The notes beneath the pieces are model-generated. The model was given only the letters and a program-made list of their open reading frames with translations, was not told the origin of the DNA and made no database searches. 64,000 nt of DNA, from NCBI GenBank assembly GCA_002049495.1, contig LLYS01000010.1:1-64000 (forward strand), read 5' to 3'. Of the stretch, positions 17,553-27,187 are shown in pieces. Numbering within the stretch: the stretch's first letter is position 1; each line of letters begins with the position of its first letter. This DNA is from Epsilonproteobacteria bacterium tcs-49. Its GTDB lineage: Bacteria; Campylobacterota; Campylobacteria; Campylobacterales; Sulfurovaceae. Made by a program: the position numbers and the translations under genes.

Positions 17553-19404
17553 CGCCCCGCATCTTCAAATAGATATGCAAAATCTCCAGCGCCGCGGGCG
17601 TCACGCCGCTGATCCGGCTTGCCGCTTGCAGCGTGGGGGGATTGTAGGTTTCGAGCTTTTCGATGATCTCCGTTGAAAGTCCTGAGACCGTTTTGAAATC
17701 AAAGTCTTCGGGGATCTTGACCTCCATCATCGCTTTGAGCTTCTCCACCCCCGCTTTTTGCTTCTGGATATAGCGGTAGTATTTCGCTTCAATAAGAATC
17801 TGCTCAATGATAAAATCATCATATTTTTCCAATTCCGGCTTGAGCTTGAGCAGTTTTGCTTTGTCGTAATTGCCCCGCCCGATCACGTCGATGGTGTAAA
17901 CCTTGTCGGTGATCTTGTCTTCGCCGATGGAAGCCAGCAGGGCGAGGTTCTCTTTGGTGGGCGTGATAAAGGTGGATTTAAAATCCTCGATCACTTCGTT
18001 TATCTGCGCTCTAGCGTCATCGATCCGTTCCATGGTTTGACTATCGATAAGCCCCAGGTTATGCCCGTAGCGTGAGAGACGGAACACGGCGTTGTCTTCA
18101 CGCAGCAGCAGCCGGAACTCCGCGCGGCTGGTAAACATGCGGTAGGGTTCCTTGGTGCCCTTGGTGACCAGATCGTCGATCAAGACGCCGATATAGGCTT
18201 CATCGCGGCGCAAAACAAAGGGTTCTTTGCCCTCCAGCGCCAAGGCGGCGTTGATCCCGGCCATGAGCCCCTGCGCCGCCGCTTCCTCATAGCCGGTGGT
18301 CCCGTTGATCTGCCCGGCGAGGTAGAGATTTTTGATCTTTTTCGTCTCCAGGGTATGACGCAGCTCGGTGGGCTGGACGTAGTCGTACTCGATGGCGTAG
18401 CCGTAACGCACGATCTTGGCTTGTTCCATCCCTTTGATACTTTGGATCATCTCCCGCTGCACCTCCGGAGGCAGAGAGGTGGAAAGCCCGTTGATGTAGT
18501 ATTCGTTCTTTTCCAGGGTTTGGGGTTCGACAAAAAGCTGGTGGCGCGGCCGCTCACGGAAACGGTTGATCTTGTCTTCGATGCTGGGGCAGTAGCGCGG
18601 CCCCTGCGAATCGATCTGCCCGGTAAACAAGGGAGCCCGGTAAAAGTTGCTCTCAATAATTTTATGGGTTTTTTCATTGGTATAGGTGACGTGGCAGGGG
18701 ATATTCACCGGATCGAAATTCTCCGTACGGAAGCTAAAGGCCACGGGCTTTTCATCGCCGGGGTGTTCCTCCATCACGTCAAAATCGATACTGCTGCCGT
18801 CCACCCTGGCACAGGTGCCCGTTTTCAAACGCCCCACTTCCAGACCCAGCATCCGCAGGTTTTCACTCAGGCCGATAGAGGCGAACTCCCCTGCACGCCC
18901 CGCTTTTTGCTTGTGTTCGCCGATATGGATCGTACCGTCGAGGAACGTTCCTGTGGTGATGATCACCTTGTGGGCTTCATACTCGTTGGCCATCGCCGTT
19001 TTGACGCCTACGACACTCTCACCTTCGATCAGAAGCTCCTCGACCATCTCTTGACACAGATCCAGATTCGGCGTGTGTAAAATCGTATCACGCATGGCGA
19101 TGCGGTAGCGGTCCATATCGATCTGCGCGCGGCTGCCGCGTACCGCAGGGCCCTTGGAAGCGTTGAGGATGCGAAACTGCAATCCCGCCCGATCCGTCAC
19201 CAAACCCATCTCGCCGCCCAGGGCGTCGAGCTCTTTGACCAGATGTCCCTTGGCAAGCCCGCCGATAGCGGGGTTACAGCTCGATGCGGCCACCTGTTCG
19301 GCCAGGATGGTCAACAGCATCGTTTTGTGTCCCATTCGAGCGCAGGCGAGTGCGGCTTCCGAGCCCGCGTGGCCGCCGCCTACGACTATTACGTCATATT
19401 TCAA
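17542..19404 (-). CDS. mnmG: tRNA uridine-5-carboxymethylaminomethyl modification enzyme MnmG
   Basis: 620 aa FAD protein that, with MnmE, modifies the wobble uridine of several tRNAs. The dinucleotide-binding motif [14 protein letters not shown] opens the protein; [20 protein letters not shown] and the catalytic-loop region [10 protein letters not shown] follow; the helical C-terminus ends near 620, the normal length. The start codon is TTG with AAGGATAG upstream, and an extended -10 lies 50 bases further. mnmE is not in the window. Confidence 0.96.
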   Translation of the reverse strand: MKYDVIVVGGGHAGSEAALACARMGHKTMLLTILAEQVAASSCNPAIGGLAKGHLVKELDALGGEMGLVTDRAGLQFRILNASKGPAVRGSRAQIDMDRYRIAMRDTILHTPNLDLCQEMVEELLIEGESVVGVKTAMANEYEAHKVIITTGTFLDGTIHIGEHKQKAGRAGEFASIGLSENLRMLGLEVGRLKTGTCARVDGSSIDFDVMEEHPGDEKPVAFSFRTENFDPVNIPCHVTYTNEKTHKIIESNFYRAPLFTGQIDSQGPRYCPSIEDKINRFRERPRHQLFVEPQTLEKNEYYINGLSTSLPPEVQREMIQSIKGMEQAKIVRYGYAIEYDYVQPTELRHTLETKKIKNLYLAGQINGTTGYEEAAAQGLMAGINAALALEGKEPFVLRRDEAYIGVLIDDLVTKGTKEPYRMFTSRAEFRLLLREDNAVFRLSRYGHNLGLIDSQTMERIDDARAQINEVIEDFKSTFITPTKENLALLASIGEDKITDKVYTIDVIGRGNYDKAKLLKLKPELEKYDDFIIEQILIEAKYYRYIQKQKAGVEKLKAMMEVKIPEDFDFKTVSGLSTEIIEKLETYNPPTLQAASRISGVTPAALEILHIYLKMRGVTP

Positions 19405-19453
19405 TAACTATCCTTCTCACTACTTCCGTTTTCACGCATGTTTTCTTTTCGTA

Positions 19454-19459
19454 ATTATA
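19454..19459 (-). promoter_or_regulatory. Extended -10 promoter of mnmG
   Basis: TGG followed by TATAAT on the minus strand, about 50 bases upstream of the TTG start. No -35 box seen. Confidence 0.6.
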
Positions 19460-19583
19460 CCAAAGTGCGCCACATTTCATATCTTAGGCTAATTTAAGAG
19501 AAGATTATGTATTATAGAGTCAGTCTGTCCCGGCGTCTATCGGGGCAAAATCAATTACAAAAACGGAAATAGAAAGGTATTTT

Positions 19584-20930
19584 TTGAGTAAACAGATCGT
19601 TTGTAAATTCGGTGGAAGTTCGGTGGAGAACGCGGCGCAGATCAAAAAGGTCGCTAACATCATTCAAGATAATAACAAGAGAAAATATATTGTCGTTTCA
19701 GCCCCCGGGCGCGACGAAAAGCATGGGATCAAGATCACCGATCACCTGCTCAATATCTCCAACTCCCGACATTTAGCCGACGAGGACCTCACCTCGGAAC
19801 AAAGCAAAGAGATCGTTTTAGATAAATTTGAAGGCTTACTGAAAGATTTGGTCATTGAGGACAAAACCCTCCTTGAGGATTTGAAAAAGGATTTGGATAC
19901 AAAACTTACGGGGGAAAAGCGTGAAGCGTTCCTCGCGTCCAGAGGGGAGAAATATAACGCGCGTATCATCGCGGATTATCTCAACAAACTGGGTTTAAAA
20001 ACCAAACTCATTCTCCCCGAAGAGGTCGGTTTTACCGTCAGCAGCGACTTCCTCAGCGCCAAAGTACTGGCCGAGAGTTATAAAAACCTGGCAAAACTGA
20101 AAAATGAAAGCGACATCTGCCTCGTTCCCGGTTTTTACGGGGTGACGAAAAAGGGTGAGATCGCCGTACTTTCCAGAGGCGGTTCCGATCTCACCGGCGG
20201 AGAGATCGCCTATGCGATCAATGCGTCGCTGTATGAAAACTGGAGTGACATCGACGGAGTTTACGAAGCGGATCCGCGCATCGTGGACAATGCCGACGTG
20301 GTGCAGCGCCTGACCTTTAAAGAGATCCGGCTGCTCTCTTCCAAAGGGTTTAACGTCTTTCACTTCGATGCGATGATCAACTGTAAAAAAGCCAATATCC
20401 CGATCAATATCCGCAACACCAACAAACCCTCGGCAAACGGGACGATGATCCTGACCGACCGCGTACCCATGGAAAATATCGTCGGCATCGCCAAACTGGA
20501 CGATATGGCATATATCTACCTGGAGAAAGACGGTATCAGTGACGAAGTGGGCTTTACGGAAAACCTGCTTAACATCTTCAACCGCTACAAGATCAACACC
20601 TACTACTACCCCACGGACAAGGACGATATAGCGGTATTGATCAGCCAGGAGGACCTTGAGGGTAATATCAACAACCTCAAACAAGATATCGAAAAAGAGC
20701 TCAATCCCGACGTGATCGACGTGGTGTATAACCTCTCCATCCTCAGTGCGGTCGGCATCGGACTTAAAGATGACACCACTATCATCGCCGATGCGATCAT
20801 CGCACTCAAAGAGCAAAATATCGAAATCGAGATGATGGATCAAAGTCCGGCGAAAATCTCCTTTCATATCGCCGTCAACAGCCAACACGCCGATACGGCG
20901 CTGAAGATCCTCCATGAAAAGCTGATCTGA
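19584..20930 (+). CDS. Aspartate kinase
   Basis: 448 aa. Phosphorylates aspartate to open the pathway to lysine, threonine, methionine and diaminopimelate. N-terminal amino-acid kinase domain with VCKFGGSSVENA, VVSAPG, FLASRGEKYNARI and LSRGGSDLTGG; C-terminal regulatory part with two ACT-like repeats (about 310-448). Its length and the VVSAPGRDEKHGIKITD segment resemble the longer YclM/ectoine-type monofunctional kinases, not the roughly 400 aa LysC type. TTG start with AAAGG upstream. The stop overlaps the ribE start as TGATG. Confidence 0.9.
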   Translation: MSKQIVCKFGGSSVENAAQIKKVANIIQDNNKRKYIVVSAPGRDEKHGIKITDHLLNISNSRHLADEDLTSEQSKEIVLDKFEGLLKDLVIEDKTLLEDLKKDLDTKLTGEKREAFLASRGEKYNARIIADYLNKLGLKTKLILPEEVGFTVSSDFLSAKVLAESYKNLAKLKNESDICLVPGFYGVTKKGEIAVLSRGGSDLTGGEIAYAINASLYENWSDIDGVYEADPRIVDNADVVQRLTFKEIRLLSSKGFNVFHFDAMINCKKANIPINIRNTNKPSANGTMILTDRVPMENIVGIAKLDDMAYIYLEKDGISDEVGFTENLLNIFNRYKINTYYYPTDKDDIAVLISQEDLEGNINNLKQDIEKELNPDVIDVVYNLSILSAVGIGLKDDTTIIADAIIALKEQNIEIEMMDQSPAKISFHIAVNSQHADTALKILHEKLI

Positions 20931-21547
20931 TGTTTACGGGTCTCATTCGCGAAATAGCGGATGTTCACAGCTACCACAACAATATCCTCCGCTTAAAAGC
21001 GAAGCATAAACCCCGTCTCGGCGATTCCGTCGCCGTCAACGGGGTGTGCCTGACCGTGATCGAAACCTTTGATGACGGTTTCAGCGTCGAACTTGCCGAC
21101 GAAACACGCAAAATCATCCAGATCGACAACCTCAAGGGAAAGCTGCATATCGAACCGGCCATGGCGATGGGAGACCGCTTTGACGGGCACATCGTCCAGG
21201 GACACGTGGATACCGTAGGCGAAGTGATAAAGATCGAAAAAAAGGAAAACGGGGTGGATTACCACATCAAGATCGACCCGGAATACCTTTCGCAGATCGT
21301 ACCCAAAGGTTCAGTCACCGTCGACGGCGTCAGCTTGACGGTCAACAGCGTCGACCGGGAAAGTTTCCGTTTGACCATCATCCCCCACACCATCGCCGAA
21401 ACGCTTATCAGCGAGTATAAACCCGGCAGCAAAGTCAATATCGAAACGGATATGTTCGCCAAATATATCGAGCATATTCTCCGGCACAAGCAAGCGGTCA
21501 AAAAGCCCACGTGGGACGATATCGATCGAAAAAATTATCTCTATTAA
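20930..21547 (+). CDS. ribE: Riboflavin synthase alpha chain
   Basis: 205 aa. Converts two 6,7-dimethyl-8-ribityllumazine molecules into riboflavin. It has two similar lumazine-binding halves: MFTGLIREIADV and DSVAVNGVCLTV in the first, DGHIVQGHVDTVGEV and GSVTVDGVSLTVN in the second. Translationally coupled to the aspartate kinase by a one-base overlap. A hairpin follows between it and the convergent rplS. Confidence 0.95.
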   Translation: MFTGLIREIADVHSYHNNILRLKAKHKPRLGDSVAVNGVCLTVIETFDDGFSVELADETRKIIQIDNLKGKLHIEPAMAMGDRFDGHIVQGHVDTVGEVIKIEKKENGVDYHIKIDPEYLSQIVPKGSVTVDGVSLTVNSVDRESFRLTIIPHTIAETLISEYKPGSKVNIETDMFAKYIEHILRHKQAVKKPTWDDIDRKNYLY

Positions 21548-21581
21548 GTGTTAAATTTACTGAATGAAGGTTGAAGAAATC

Positions 21582-21604
21582 GTGAAGCCCTCTCAAGGCT
21601 TCAC
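21582..21604. terminator. Hairpin between convergent ribE and rplS
   Basis: GTGAAGCC (21582-21589) and GGCTTCAC (21597-21604) form a perfect 8-bp stem with a seven-base loop in the 71-base gap between two converging genes. On the minus strand it is followed by GATTTCTTC, on the plus strand by a purine-rich stretch, so it suits rplS better. Confidence 0.6.
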
Positions 21605-21618
21605 GGAGAAAGGGGAGC

Positions 21619-21975
21619 TTACTTTCGAAGCTCTTTAATTCTGGCAGCTTTTCCTTTTCTGCCTCTTAGGTAGTGAAGTTTTGCTCTTCTTACCTTACCT
21701 TTTCGAACTACCGTGATAGATTCGATACTCTCTGAGTAAAGGGGGAACGTTCTCTCAACGCCAACACCGCCCGCGGCGATCTTTCTAACGTTGAAGCTTC
21801 TGCCCGTACCCGTACCTCTGATGGCGATACATACACCTTCGTAGTCCTGTACTCTTGTTTTGTCACCCTCTTTAATACGCACGGCTACTCTAACGGTATC
21901 ACCGGCTCTGAAAGAAGGAACCTCTTTGTCAGCGATCTGCGCTTTTTCAAAGTTTTCTACATATCTGTTTCGCAT
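21619..21975 (-). CDS. rplS: 50S ribosomal protein L19
   Basis: 118 aa, the usual length. Conserved segments include [32 protein letters not shown] and [19 protein letters not shown]. Last gene of the rpsP-khpA-rimM-trmD-rplS group, an order kept in Campylobacter. Confidence 0.98.
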   Translation of the reverse strand: MRNRYVENFEKAQIADKEVPSFRAGDTVRVAVRIKEGDKTRVQDYEGVCIAIRGTGTGRSFNVRKIAAGGVGVERTFPLYSESIESITVVRKGKVRRAKLHYLRGRKGKAARIKELRK

Positions 21976-22017
21976 CTTTGTTCCTTTTTTGTGTGTTCTG
22001 CTTTACCTATTGGAATG

Positions 22018-22704
22018 CTATCTTTTGCCCTGCGCCCTGTACTTTCTATACAGATCCGGTCTAAAAAACTTCGTTTTAGCCATTGCCATAGCATTTTTCA
22101 ATTCCGCAATTTTACTATGATTTCCCTTTAATAATTCTGAAGGAGCGCTTAAATTTCTAAAATCTTTAGGTTTGGCGAAGCTGGGAGCTTCCAGCAGCGC
22201 ATCGTTGAAGCTCTCTTCGCTCAGGGATTCCATATTGCCCAGTACCCCGTCGACGTTGCGGCTGATCGCATCGGCCATCACCGTCGAAGCCAACTCCCCG
22301 CCGGTGAGGATAAAATCTCCGATACTGAAAAGCTCGTCGGCGTATTTCTCCACCACGCGCTCATCGATCCCCTCGTAGCGGCCGCACACAAAAAGCACCT
22401 CTTTTTTCCTGCTCAGACGTACCGCATCGTTTTGACGAAAGGGCTTGCCCGCGGGAGCGGGAAAGACAATATGCTTATCCTTGTGCTTTTCAAGCAGATC
22501 CATCAGCGGCTGGGGCATCATCACCAAGCCGGCGCCGCCGCCCACTTGATACTCATCCACCTTATTGTGCTTGTTTGTCGTATACTCGCGCGGGTTTTCA
22601 AACTCCGTTTGGATCAAGCCTTTGTTCTTTGCGATACCCAAAATGGAGTGCTCGAAATAATCCGAGATCAACTCGGGGAAAAGCGTGACAAAGGTAAAAC
22701 GCAT
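22018..22704 (-). CDS. trmD: tRNA (guanine-37-N1)-methyltransferase TrmD
   Basis: 228 aa SPOUT methyltransferase that makes m1G37 and prevents frameshifting. Motifs: FVTLFPELISDYFEHSILG at the start, VGGGAGLVMMPQPL, the knot with VCGRYEGIDERV, and GDFILTGGELASTVMADAI. The C-terminal helical domain has the GNHSKIAE segment. It lies four bases downstream of rimM. Confidence 0.97.
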   Translation of the reverse strand: MRFTFVTLFPELISDYFEHSILGIAKNKGLIQTEFENPREYTTNKHNKVDEYQVGGGAGLVMMPQPLMDLLEKHKDKHIVFPAPAGKPFRQNDAVRLSRKKEVLFVCGRYEGIDERVVEKYADELFSIGDFILTGGELASTVMADAISRNVDGVLGNMESLSEESFNDALLEAPSFAKPKDFRNLSAPSELLKGNHSKIAELKNAMAMAKTKFFRPDLYRKYRAQGKR

Positions 22705-22707
22705 CGC

Positions 22708-23217
22708 CTAGCTGGCCTCGAGGATATCCATGCACTCTTGCGTATGGATATACCGCTCATCCTTTTTGAGCACGTAGCGCTCGATGTTTGGGATGAGAAA
22801 GGTTTTTGCGATGGAGGCGTACTCGGGCGCGGTTTGGATCAGAAAATACTCCGTATCGCCGATACGGTCTATCTTTTTGACGCTGCCTAAAACCTTGCCC
22901 TCCTCTAAAATCTCCTTGCCGAGCAGATCAAACCAAAACATCTCCCCCTCTTCGAGCTTGCACATTTGCCGTGTTTTTGCCTCATCGGAGTAAAGGTGCT
23001 TGTTCGTCAAGCTTTTGGCCGCGTCTATATCTTCATAGCCGACAAAGGTTACGGTGGATTTTTGCGGGTTGTAGTGCTTGATAGTCAGTTCGCATCCGTC
23101 GCTTTCAAAGCTGTTGCCGGAAGCGAACTGCTCGGGGAAGTCGGTTTCGAGATAGATCTTCATCTCCCCTTTCAGACCGACCGTTTTGCCCAGTTTGGCG
23201 ATGGGAAATCTACTCAT
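22708..23217 (-). CDS. rimM: Ribosome maturation factor RimM
   Basis: 169 aa from the ATG at 23217. Two-domain 30S maturation factor: N-terminal beta barrel with IAKLGKTVGLKGEMKIYLETDFPEQ (split across the first 25 residues) and C-terminal PRC barrel with FWFDLLGKEILEE and LIPNIERYVL. I rejected an upstream in-frame start because those residues come from khpA DNA. It overlaps the khpA stop by eight bases. Confidence 0.93.
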   Translation of the reverse strand: MSRFPIAKLGKTVGLKGEMKIYLETDFPEQFASGNSFESDGCELTIKHYNPQKSTVTFVGYEDIDAAKSLTNKHLYSDEAKTRQMCKLEEGEMFWFDLLGKEILEEGKVLGSVKKIDRIGDTEYFLIQTAPEYASIAKTFLIPNIERYVLKKDERYIHTQECMDILEAS

Positions 23218-23452
23218 GGGCCTGGATATTGATCTTGTAACTTTTCGAGTTTTTCGCTTTGCAGCCGGTGACAATGGTTTTGATCGCGTTGATCATCTTG
23301 CCGTCTTTACCGATGAGCAAGCCCACGTCGTTTTTATGCGCGGTGATGATGATCTCATCGAGGTCGTCGCTGATCTCCGTTTGCAGCACGGCGACGTTTT
23401 CGGGGTGGTTGACGATCAACTTTGCGTACTCCAGTATAAAGTTTTTTACCAT
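23210..23452 (-). CDS. khpA: KH-domain RNA-binding protein KhpA
   Basis: 80 aa from the ATG at 23452, with AAGGAG eight bases upstream. Single KH domain with the GxxG loop in LLIGKDGKMINAIKTIV. This small protein is regularly found between rpsP and rimM; it binds RNA and in other bacteria pairs with KhpB. No khpB is in the window. Confidence 0.9.
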   Translation of the reverse strand: MVKNFILEYAKLIVNHPENVAVLQTEISDDLDEIIITAHKNDVGLLIGKDGKMINAIKTIVTGCKAKNSKSYKINIQAHE

Positions 23453-23526
23453 TGTTTTCTCCTTTTTGCCGGACACGGTTCGGCAAAAATTCCTTTCGCT
23501 AAAGCTTCGGCCGCTTCAAGTTACGC

Positions 23527-23757
23527 TTATTTTTTACCTGCAAGTCTTTTTACGGTATCACTCATCTGCGCACCGACACTGATCCAGTAGTTAAGTCTCT
23601 CTTCATCGATGTTTACCGCTTTTTGGTCTTTTGCGGGGTTGTACGTACCGATAGATTCGATCCACGCACCGTCACGTCTTTTTCTGCTGTCCGTTACGAT
23701 TACTCTGTAAAAGGGCTTTTTCTTTCTACCCATTCTTGTCAATCTGATTGTTGTCAT
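23527..23757 (-). CDS. rpsP: 30S ribosomal protein S16
   Basis: 76 aa. Begins with the family signature [23 protein letters not shown] (shown only in part by position 3-25) and contains IGTYNP. AGGAAAAGGAAG precedes the ATG. First gene of the S16 group; ffh lies about 100 bases upstream on the same strand. Confidence 0.97.
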   Translation of the reverse strand: MTTIRLTRMGRKKKPFYRVIVTDSRKRRDGAWIESIGTYNPAKDQKAVNIDEERLNYWISVGAQMSDTVKRLAGKK

Positions 23758-23814
23758 ATTCTTCCTTTTCCTGTTTTCTATGTTGTATAGTGTGCTTTCG
23801 CGGGCACTTTATGC

Positions 23815-23832
23815 TAAGCAGCGTACTGCTTA
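23815..23832 (-). other. Hairpin in the ffh-rpsP spacer
   Basis: TAAGCAG (23815-23821) and CTGCTTA (23826-23832) form a 7-bp stem with a four-base loop. No T tract follows, so it is unlikely to terminate transcription. It may be part of the rpsP leader. Confidence 0.4.
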
Positions 23833-23854
23833 CTATAAAGTCCCCAAGCGAGCT

Positions 23855-25213
23855 TTATCTGGGGATGTTGCCTCCGGGCATCCCGCCGGGTCCGCCCATC
23901 TGGCTCATCATGTTTTGCAAATCCTTCATCCCCCCTTTTCCGGAGAACTTCTTTGCCAGTTTGGAAGCGTTTTTAAACTGTTTCAAGATGCGATTTACCT
24001 GCATCTGGCTTAGTCCCGCCCCCTGCGCGATACGCCGTTTTCTGCTGTTATTGAGCAGTTCGGGATTTTCGCGCTCCTTCTTCGTCATCGATCCGATCAT
24101 CGCTTTGATATGCACGATCTCTTTGGAGTTTTCCAAATCGATATCTTTGAGCTGGTTGGCCATGTTGCCCATCCCGGGGATCATCCCCATGATCGATTTC
24201 ATGCTACCGAGCTTTTTCATATTTTCCATCTGTTCCAAAAAGTCGTTGAAGTTAAACTTCCCTTTCTGGATCTTTTTGTTCAGCTTTTTCGCTTCCTTGT
24301 CGCTGATGACCGCGGCGGTCTTTTCCGCCAACGATTCGATATCGCCCGCACCCATAAGCCGCTTGACGATACGGTCGGGAATAAAGGTATCAAGATCGGG
24401 CATCTTTTCGCCGCTACCGATAAAGCGCAGGGGCACCCCCACCTGATCGGCGATACCGAGTGCGACGCCGCCCTTGCTGTCACCGTCGTATTTGCTCAGG
24501 ATCACGCCGGTGGTTCCGATCTCTTTGTTAAAAGTATCGGCGGTTCGGATCGCATCCTTGCCGGTCATAGCGTCGGCGACGTAGAATACTTCGTCGGGAT
24601 CAAGGGCTTTTTTGACCTCTTTAAGCTCGGCCATAAGCTCCTCATCGATCGCCAGACGCCCCGCCGTATCCACAAGCAGCACGTCGTAAAGCTTCTCTTC
24701 GGCCTGTTTGAGCGCCTGCTTGGCGATCTGATCGGGTTTGCCGTTTTCGTCGGCGACGATATCCACCTCGATATCGCTTGTAATCTGCTTGAGCTGCTCC
24801 ACGGCCGCCAGACGCTGGAGGTCACACGCCGCGACAAGCACCTTTTTGCCCCGCTGCTTGAGGTAGTAGGCAAGTTTACCCGTGGAAGTGGTTTTACCGC
24901 TACCTTGCAGCCCCGCCATCAAAACTACCGTCGGCGGTTTGGAAGCAAATACAAACCCCTGATTTCCCGGTGCGGTGAGGATCTTTGTCAACTCATCCTG
25001 CAGCGCTTTGAGAAAATTCTCCTTCCCGATACCGGCTTTTTTTGTTTCCAACTCAACCGCTTTGATCAGCTCTTTGACCACTTTGTGGTGCACGTCTGAT
25101 TTTAAAAGTGACTTCTTCAACTCTCCCGTTGCCCGTTTCAAGGCTTTTTCATCATCTTTGAAACGGATCTTGTTGATTGAGTTTTTAAAAGAATCGGTTA
25201 AGCTGTCAAACAC
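23855..25213 (-). CDS. ffh: Signal recognition particle GTPase Ffh
   Basis: 452 aa. N and G domains: ALSD-type helical bundle, P-loop GLQGSGKTTSTGKLA near 107-121, DTAGRLAIDEEL, and SKYDGDSKGGVALG. The C-terminal M domain (about 325-452) is methionine rich and ends in a Gly/Met/Pro tail; it binds SRP RNA and signal peptides. Targets inner-membrane proteins cotranslationally. The SRP RNA gene is not in the window. Confidence 0.98.
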   Translation of the reverse strand: MFDSLTDSFKNSINKIRFKDDEKALKRATGELKKSLLKSDVHHKVVKELIKAVELETKKAGIGKENFLKALQDELTKILTAPGNQGFVFASKPPTVVLMAGLQGSGKTTSTGKLAYYLKQRGKKVLVAACDLQRLAAVEQLKQITSDIEVDIVADENGKPDQIAKQALKQAEEKLYDVLLVDTAGRLAIDEELMAELKEVKKALDPDEVFYVADAMTGKDAIRTADTFNKEIGTTGVILSKYDGDSKGGVALGIADQVGVPLRFIGSGEKMPDLDTFIPDRIVKRLMGAGDIESLAEKTAAVISDKEAKKLNKKIQKGKFNFNDFLEQMENMKKLGSMKSIMGMIPGMGNMANQLKDIDLENSKEIVHIKAMIGSMTKKERENPELLNNSRKRRIAQGAGLSQMQVNRILKQFKNASKLAKKFSGKGGMKDLQNMMSQMGGPGGMPGGNIPR

Positions 25214-25311
25214 TAAGATCTCCTGTCGGTCGTAAAAATTTGCTGCTGTATTTGCTTTAAATAATTTGGAATTTTACCAAAAAAGATTGTATCCAAACTT
25301 AAAACATTTTA

Positions 25312-26031
25312 CTAGTTAAAGCCCTTGAAATCCTTGGGTTCCCTGGCGCTGAGTTCATACTCGAAAATCTTGAGATATTTCGCGTGCAAAAGTACCCGAT
25401 TTGCCTTGTATCTGGCGCCGTATTGACTATCTCCGATGATGGGGTGGCCGATATGGGCAAGGTGGACCCGGATCTGGTGGGTTCTTCCCGTGGTGATTTC
25501 GATTTCGACCTTGCTTTTCTTGCCGTGGATCTCCAAAGGCCGCACGATCGATTTCGCCGGTTTGCCGTCTTTGGCGCAGCGGCTTATCGCCATCCCCTTT
25601 TTTACGGTTTTGATGGGGCAATCCACCACCGTTTCTTCGCTGACGATCCCCTCGACCCACGCGACGTACAGCTTTGTGACCCGCTGCTTTTTAAACGCTT
25701 CGACGCACCGCTTTCGAAAATCCTCATCCTTGCTAAAAAGCAGCACCCCCGTGGTCTCTTTATCCAACCGGTGGATCAGTTCGGCGTTGTCGAAACGGAT
25801 ATCGCCGCTTGTCAAAAACGCCGGCTTATCCACGGCGATAATTTTTTCATCCTCAAAGATCACTTTGGGCTTTTCCACCTTTTTGACGCTAAATCGCGTC
25901 GTTTCGGGGACTTCGGCGCGGGCGATCACGACCTTTTTCCCCTCGATGCTAACCAGCCCGTCGTCGATAAGCTTTTTTGCCTTGTTGTTGGAGAGTCCCT
26001 CCTGCCGTGCTAGCAATTTATACGCTTGCAT
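25312..26031 (-). CDS. RluA-family RNA pseudouridine synthase
   Basis: 239 aa. An N-terminal S4 RNA-binding domain (about 1-55, with LSNNKAKKLIDDGLVSIEGKK) is followed by the catalytic domain with HRLDKETTGVLLFSKD, where the Asp is the catalytic residue, and GRTHQIRVHLAHIGHPIIGD. It isomerises uridines in rRNA or tRNA; the exact site cannot be told. It overlaps the waaA stop region by 14 bases. Confidence 0.9.
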   Translation of the reverse strand: MQAYKLLARQEGLSNNKAKKLIDDGLVSIEGKKVVIARAEVPETTRFSVKKVEKPKVIFEDEKIIAVDKPAFLTSGDIRFDNAELIHRLDKETTGVLLFSKDEDFRKRCVEAFKKQRVTKLYVAWVEGIVSEETVVDCPIKTVKKGMAISRCAKDGKPAKSIVRPLEIHGKKSKVEIEITTGRTHQIRVHLAHIGHPIIGDSQYGARYKANRVLLHAKYLKIFEYELSAREPKDFKGFN

Positions 26032-27187
26032 TTTCTTTCCTTGTGAGTGCTTTTATATCCTCTACGACGCTTTGCAGATCGAAGCTGCCCTCTATTGCCG
26101 TAGGGTTTAGGGCGTCAAGCTTTTTCAAACTCTCTTCCAGATCGTTCGTCACGTGGATACCGTCCACGCATTTATACGTCTCTTTTTGGTTGAAGTAGTG
26201 CTCCCCGCTGATGATTTTGTTGTGAAAAAACGCCGGTTCGATGGGGTTGTGCCCGCCGATGGGCGCAAATGCCCCGCACAGGATCGTCACGTCCGTTATC
26301 TCATAGATATGGATCAACTCCCCCATCGCGTCAACCAGTACGATCTCGCTGTCAAAATCCTTTCTCTCGGAAAAGCGGTGGTAACTGCGTTTGCCGCGAT
26401 ACCTTTGGATCAACGCATCCACCGCGTCGAAACGCTCGGGATGGCGCGGGACGATGATAAGCTTCGTATCACGCAAAGCCGCGGCGTCAAAGGCTTGTAA
26501 AACCTTTTCCTCCTCCCCCTCATGGGAACTCGCCACGGTGATGACGCGCTGTTTCGGCTTGGCGTAGCGGCCGCTGCGGCTTGGCAGATTGGCCAGTTTG
26601 ATATTGCCGCCGACAACGACGTTTTGCGCACCCAAAGCTTCAAATCGAAGCTTATCCTTTTGGCTTTGGGCGTAGATGCGGTCGACGTTGGCAAACAGAC
26701 GTTTGTAAAACCACCTGGCTTTGTAGTATTTTTCATAACTGTTGTCGCTGATACGCGCGCTTAAAAGCAGCGTCGGCGTACCTTTACGCTTTGCCAAAGC
26801 AAACAGCAGGTACCACAGTTCCGCTTCGAGTACCACCAGTACCTTCTGCCTGCGCATCCAGAAAAACAGCAGCGGTTCAAAGGGCAAGTAGCGCGCGTTG
26901 GCGCTGAGCTTTTTCGCTTCGGCCAAGCCCGTCTGCGTCGTGGTCGTCACCGCAAAATCGTCAAACTCTTTTTGCAAAGGTTTCAGCGACGCCACTTCGC
27001 CGAAACTGCAGCCGTGAAACCAGTGGCCGTGCTTTGGCAAAGGCGGGTTGTGTCGGAGAAAAAAACGTGCCGGGATGGAAGTTCTGTACTTGGGTTTTCT
27101 TGCCAGCAGTGCCGCAAAGGGCAGTGCCAGCACGTAGATAACGGAGATTAAAAGCGTGTAAGTAACAAAAAAGAGTTTACTCTTCAC
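26018..27187 (-). CDS. waaA: 3-deoxy-D-manno-octulosonic acid transferase
   Basis: About 389 aa GT-B glycosyltransferase that adds Kdo to lipid A precursor. N-terminal membrane anchor (about 5-28), HGCSFGEVASLKPL with the catalytic Glu near 60, VASSHEGEEE, and IGGHNPIEPAFF near the C-terminal donor site. It overlaps the zinc-ribbon gene. I place the start at the GTG 27187; TTG 27199 and GTG 27190 are in-frame alternatives giving up to four more residues. Confidence 0.9.
   Translation of the reverse strand: MKSKLFFVTYTLLISVIYVLALPFAALLARKPKYRTSIPARFFLRHNPPLPKHGHWFHGCSFGEVASLKPLQKEFDDFAVTTTTQTGLAEAKKLSANARYLPFEPLLFFWMRRQKVLVVLEAELWYLLFALAKRKGTPTLLLSARISDNSYEKYYKARWFYKRLFANVDRIYAQSQKDKLRFEALGAQNVVVGGNIKLANLPSRSGRYAKPKQRVITVASSHEGEEEKVLQAFDAAALRDTKLIIVPRHPERFDAVDALIQRYRGKRSYHRFSERKDFDSEIVLVDAMGELIHIYEITDVTILCGAFAPIGGHNPIEPAFFHNKIISGEHYFNQKETYKCVDGIHVTNDLEESLKKLDALNPTAIEGSFDLQSVVEDIKALTRKENASV

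Noticed and set aside
27121-27140. Possible minus-strand sigma54 site (GCAA and GTGCCA)
   Set aside because: The spacer is six bases, not five, and it lies inside waaA.
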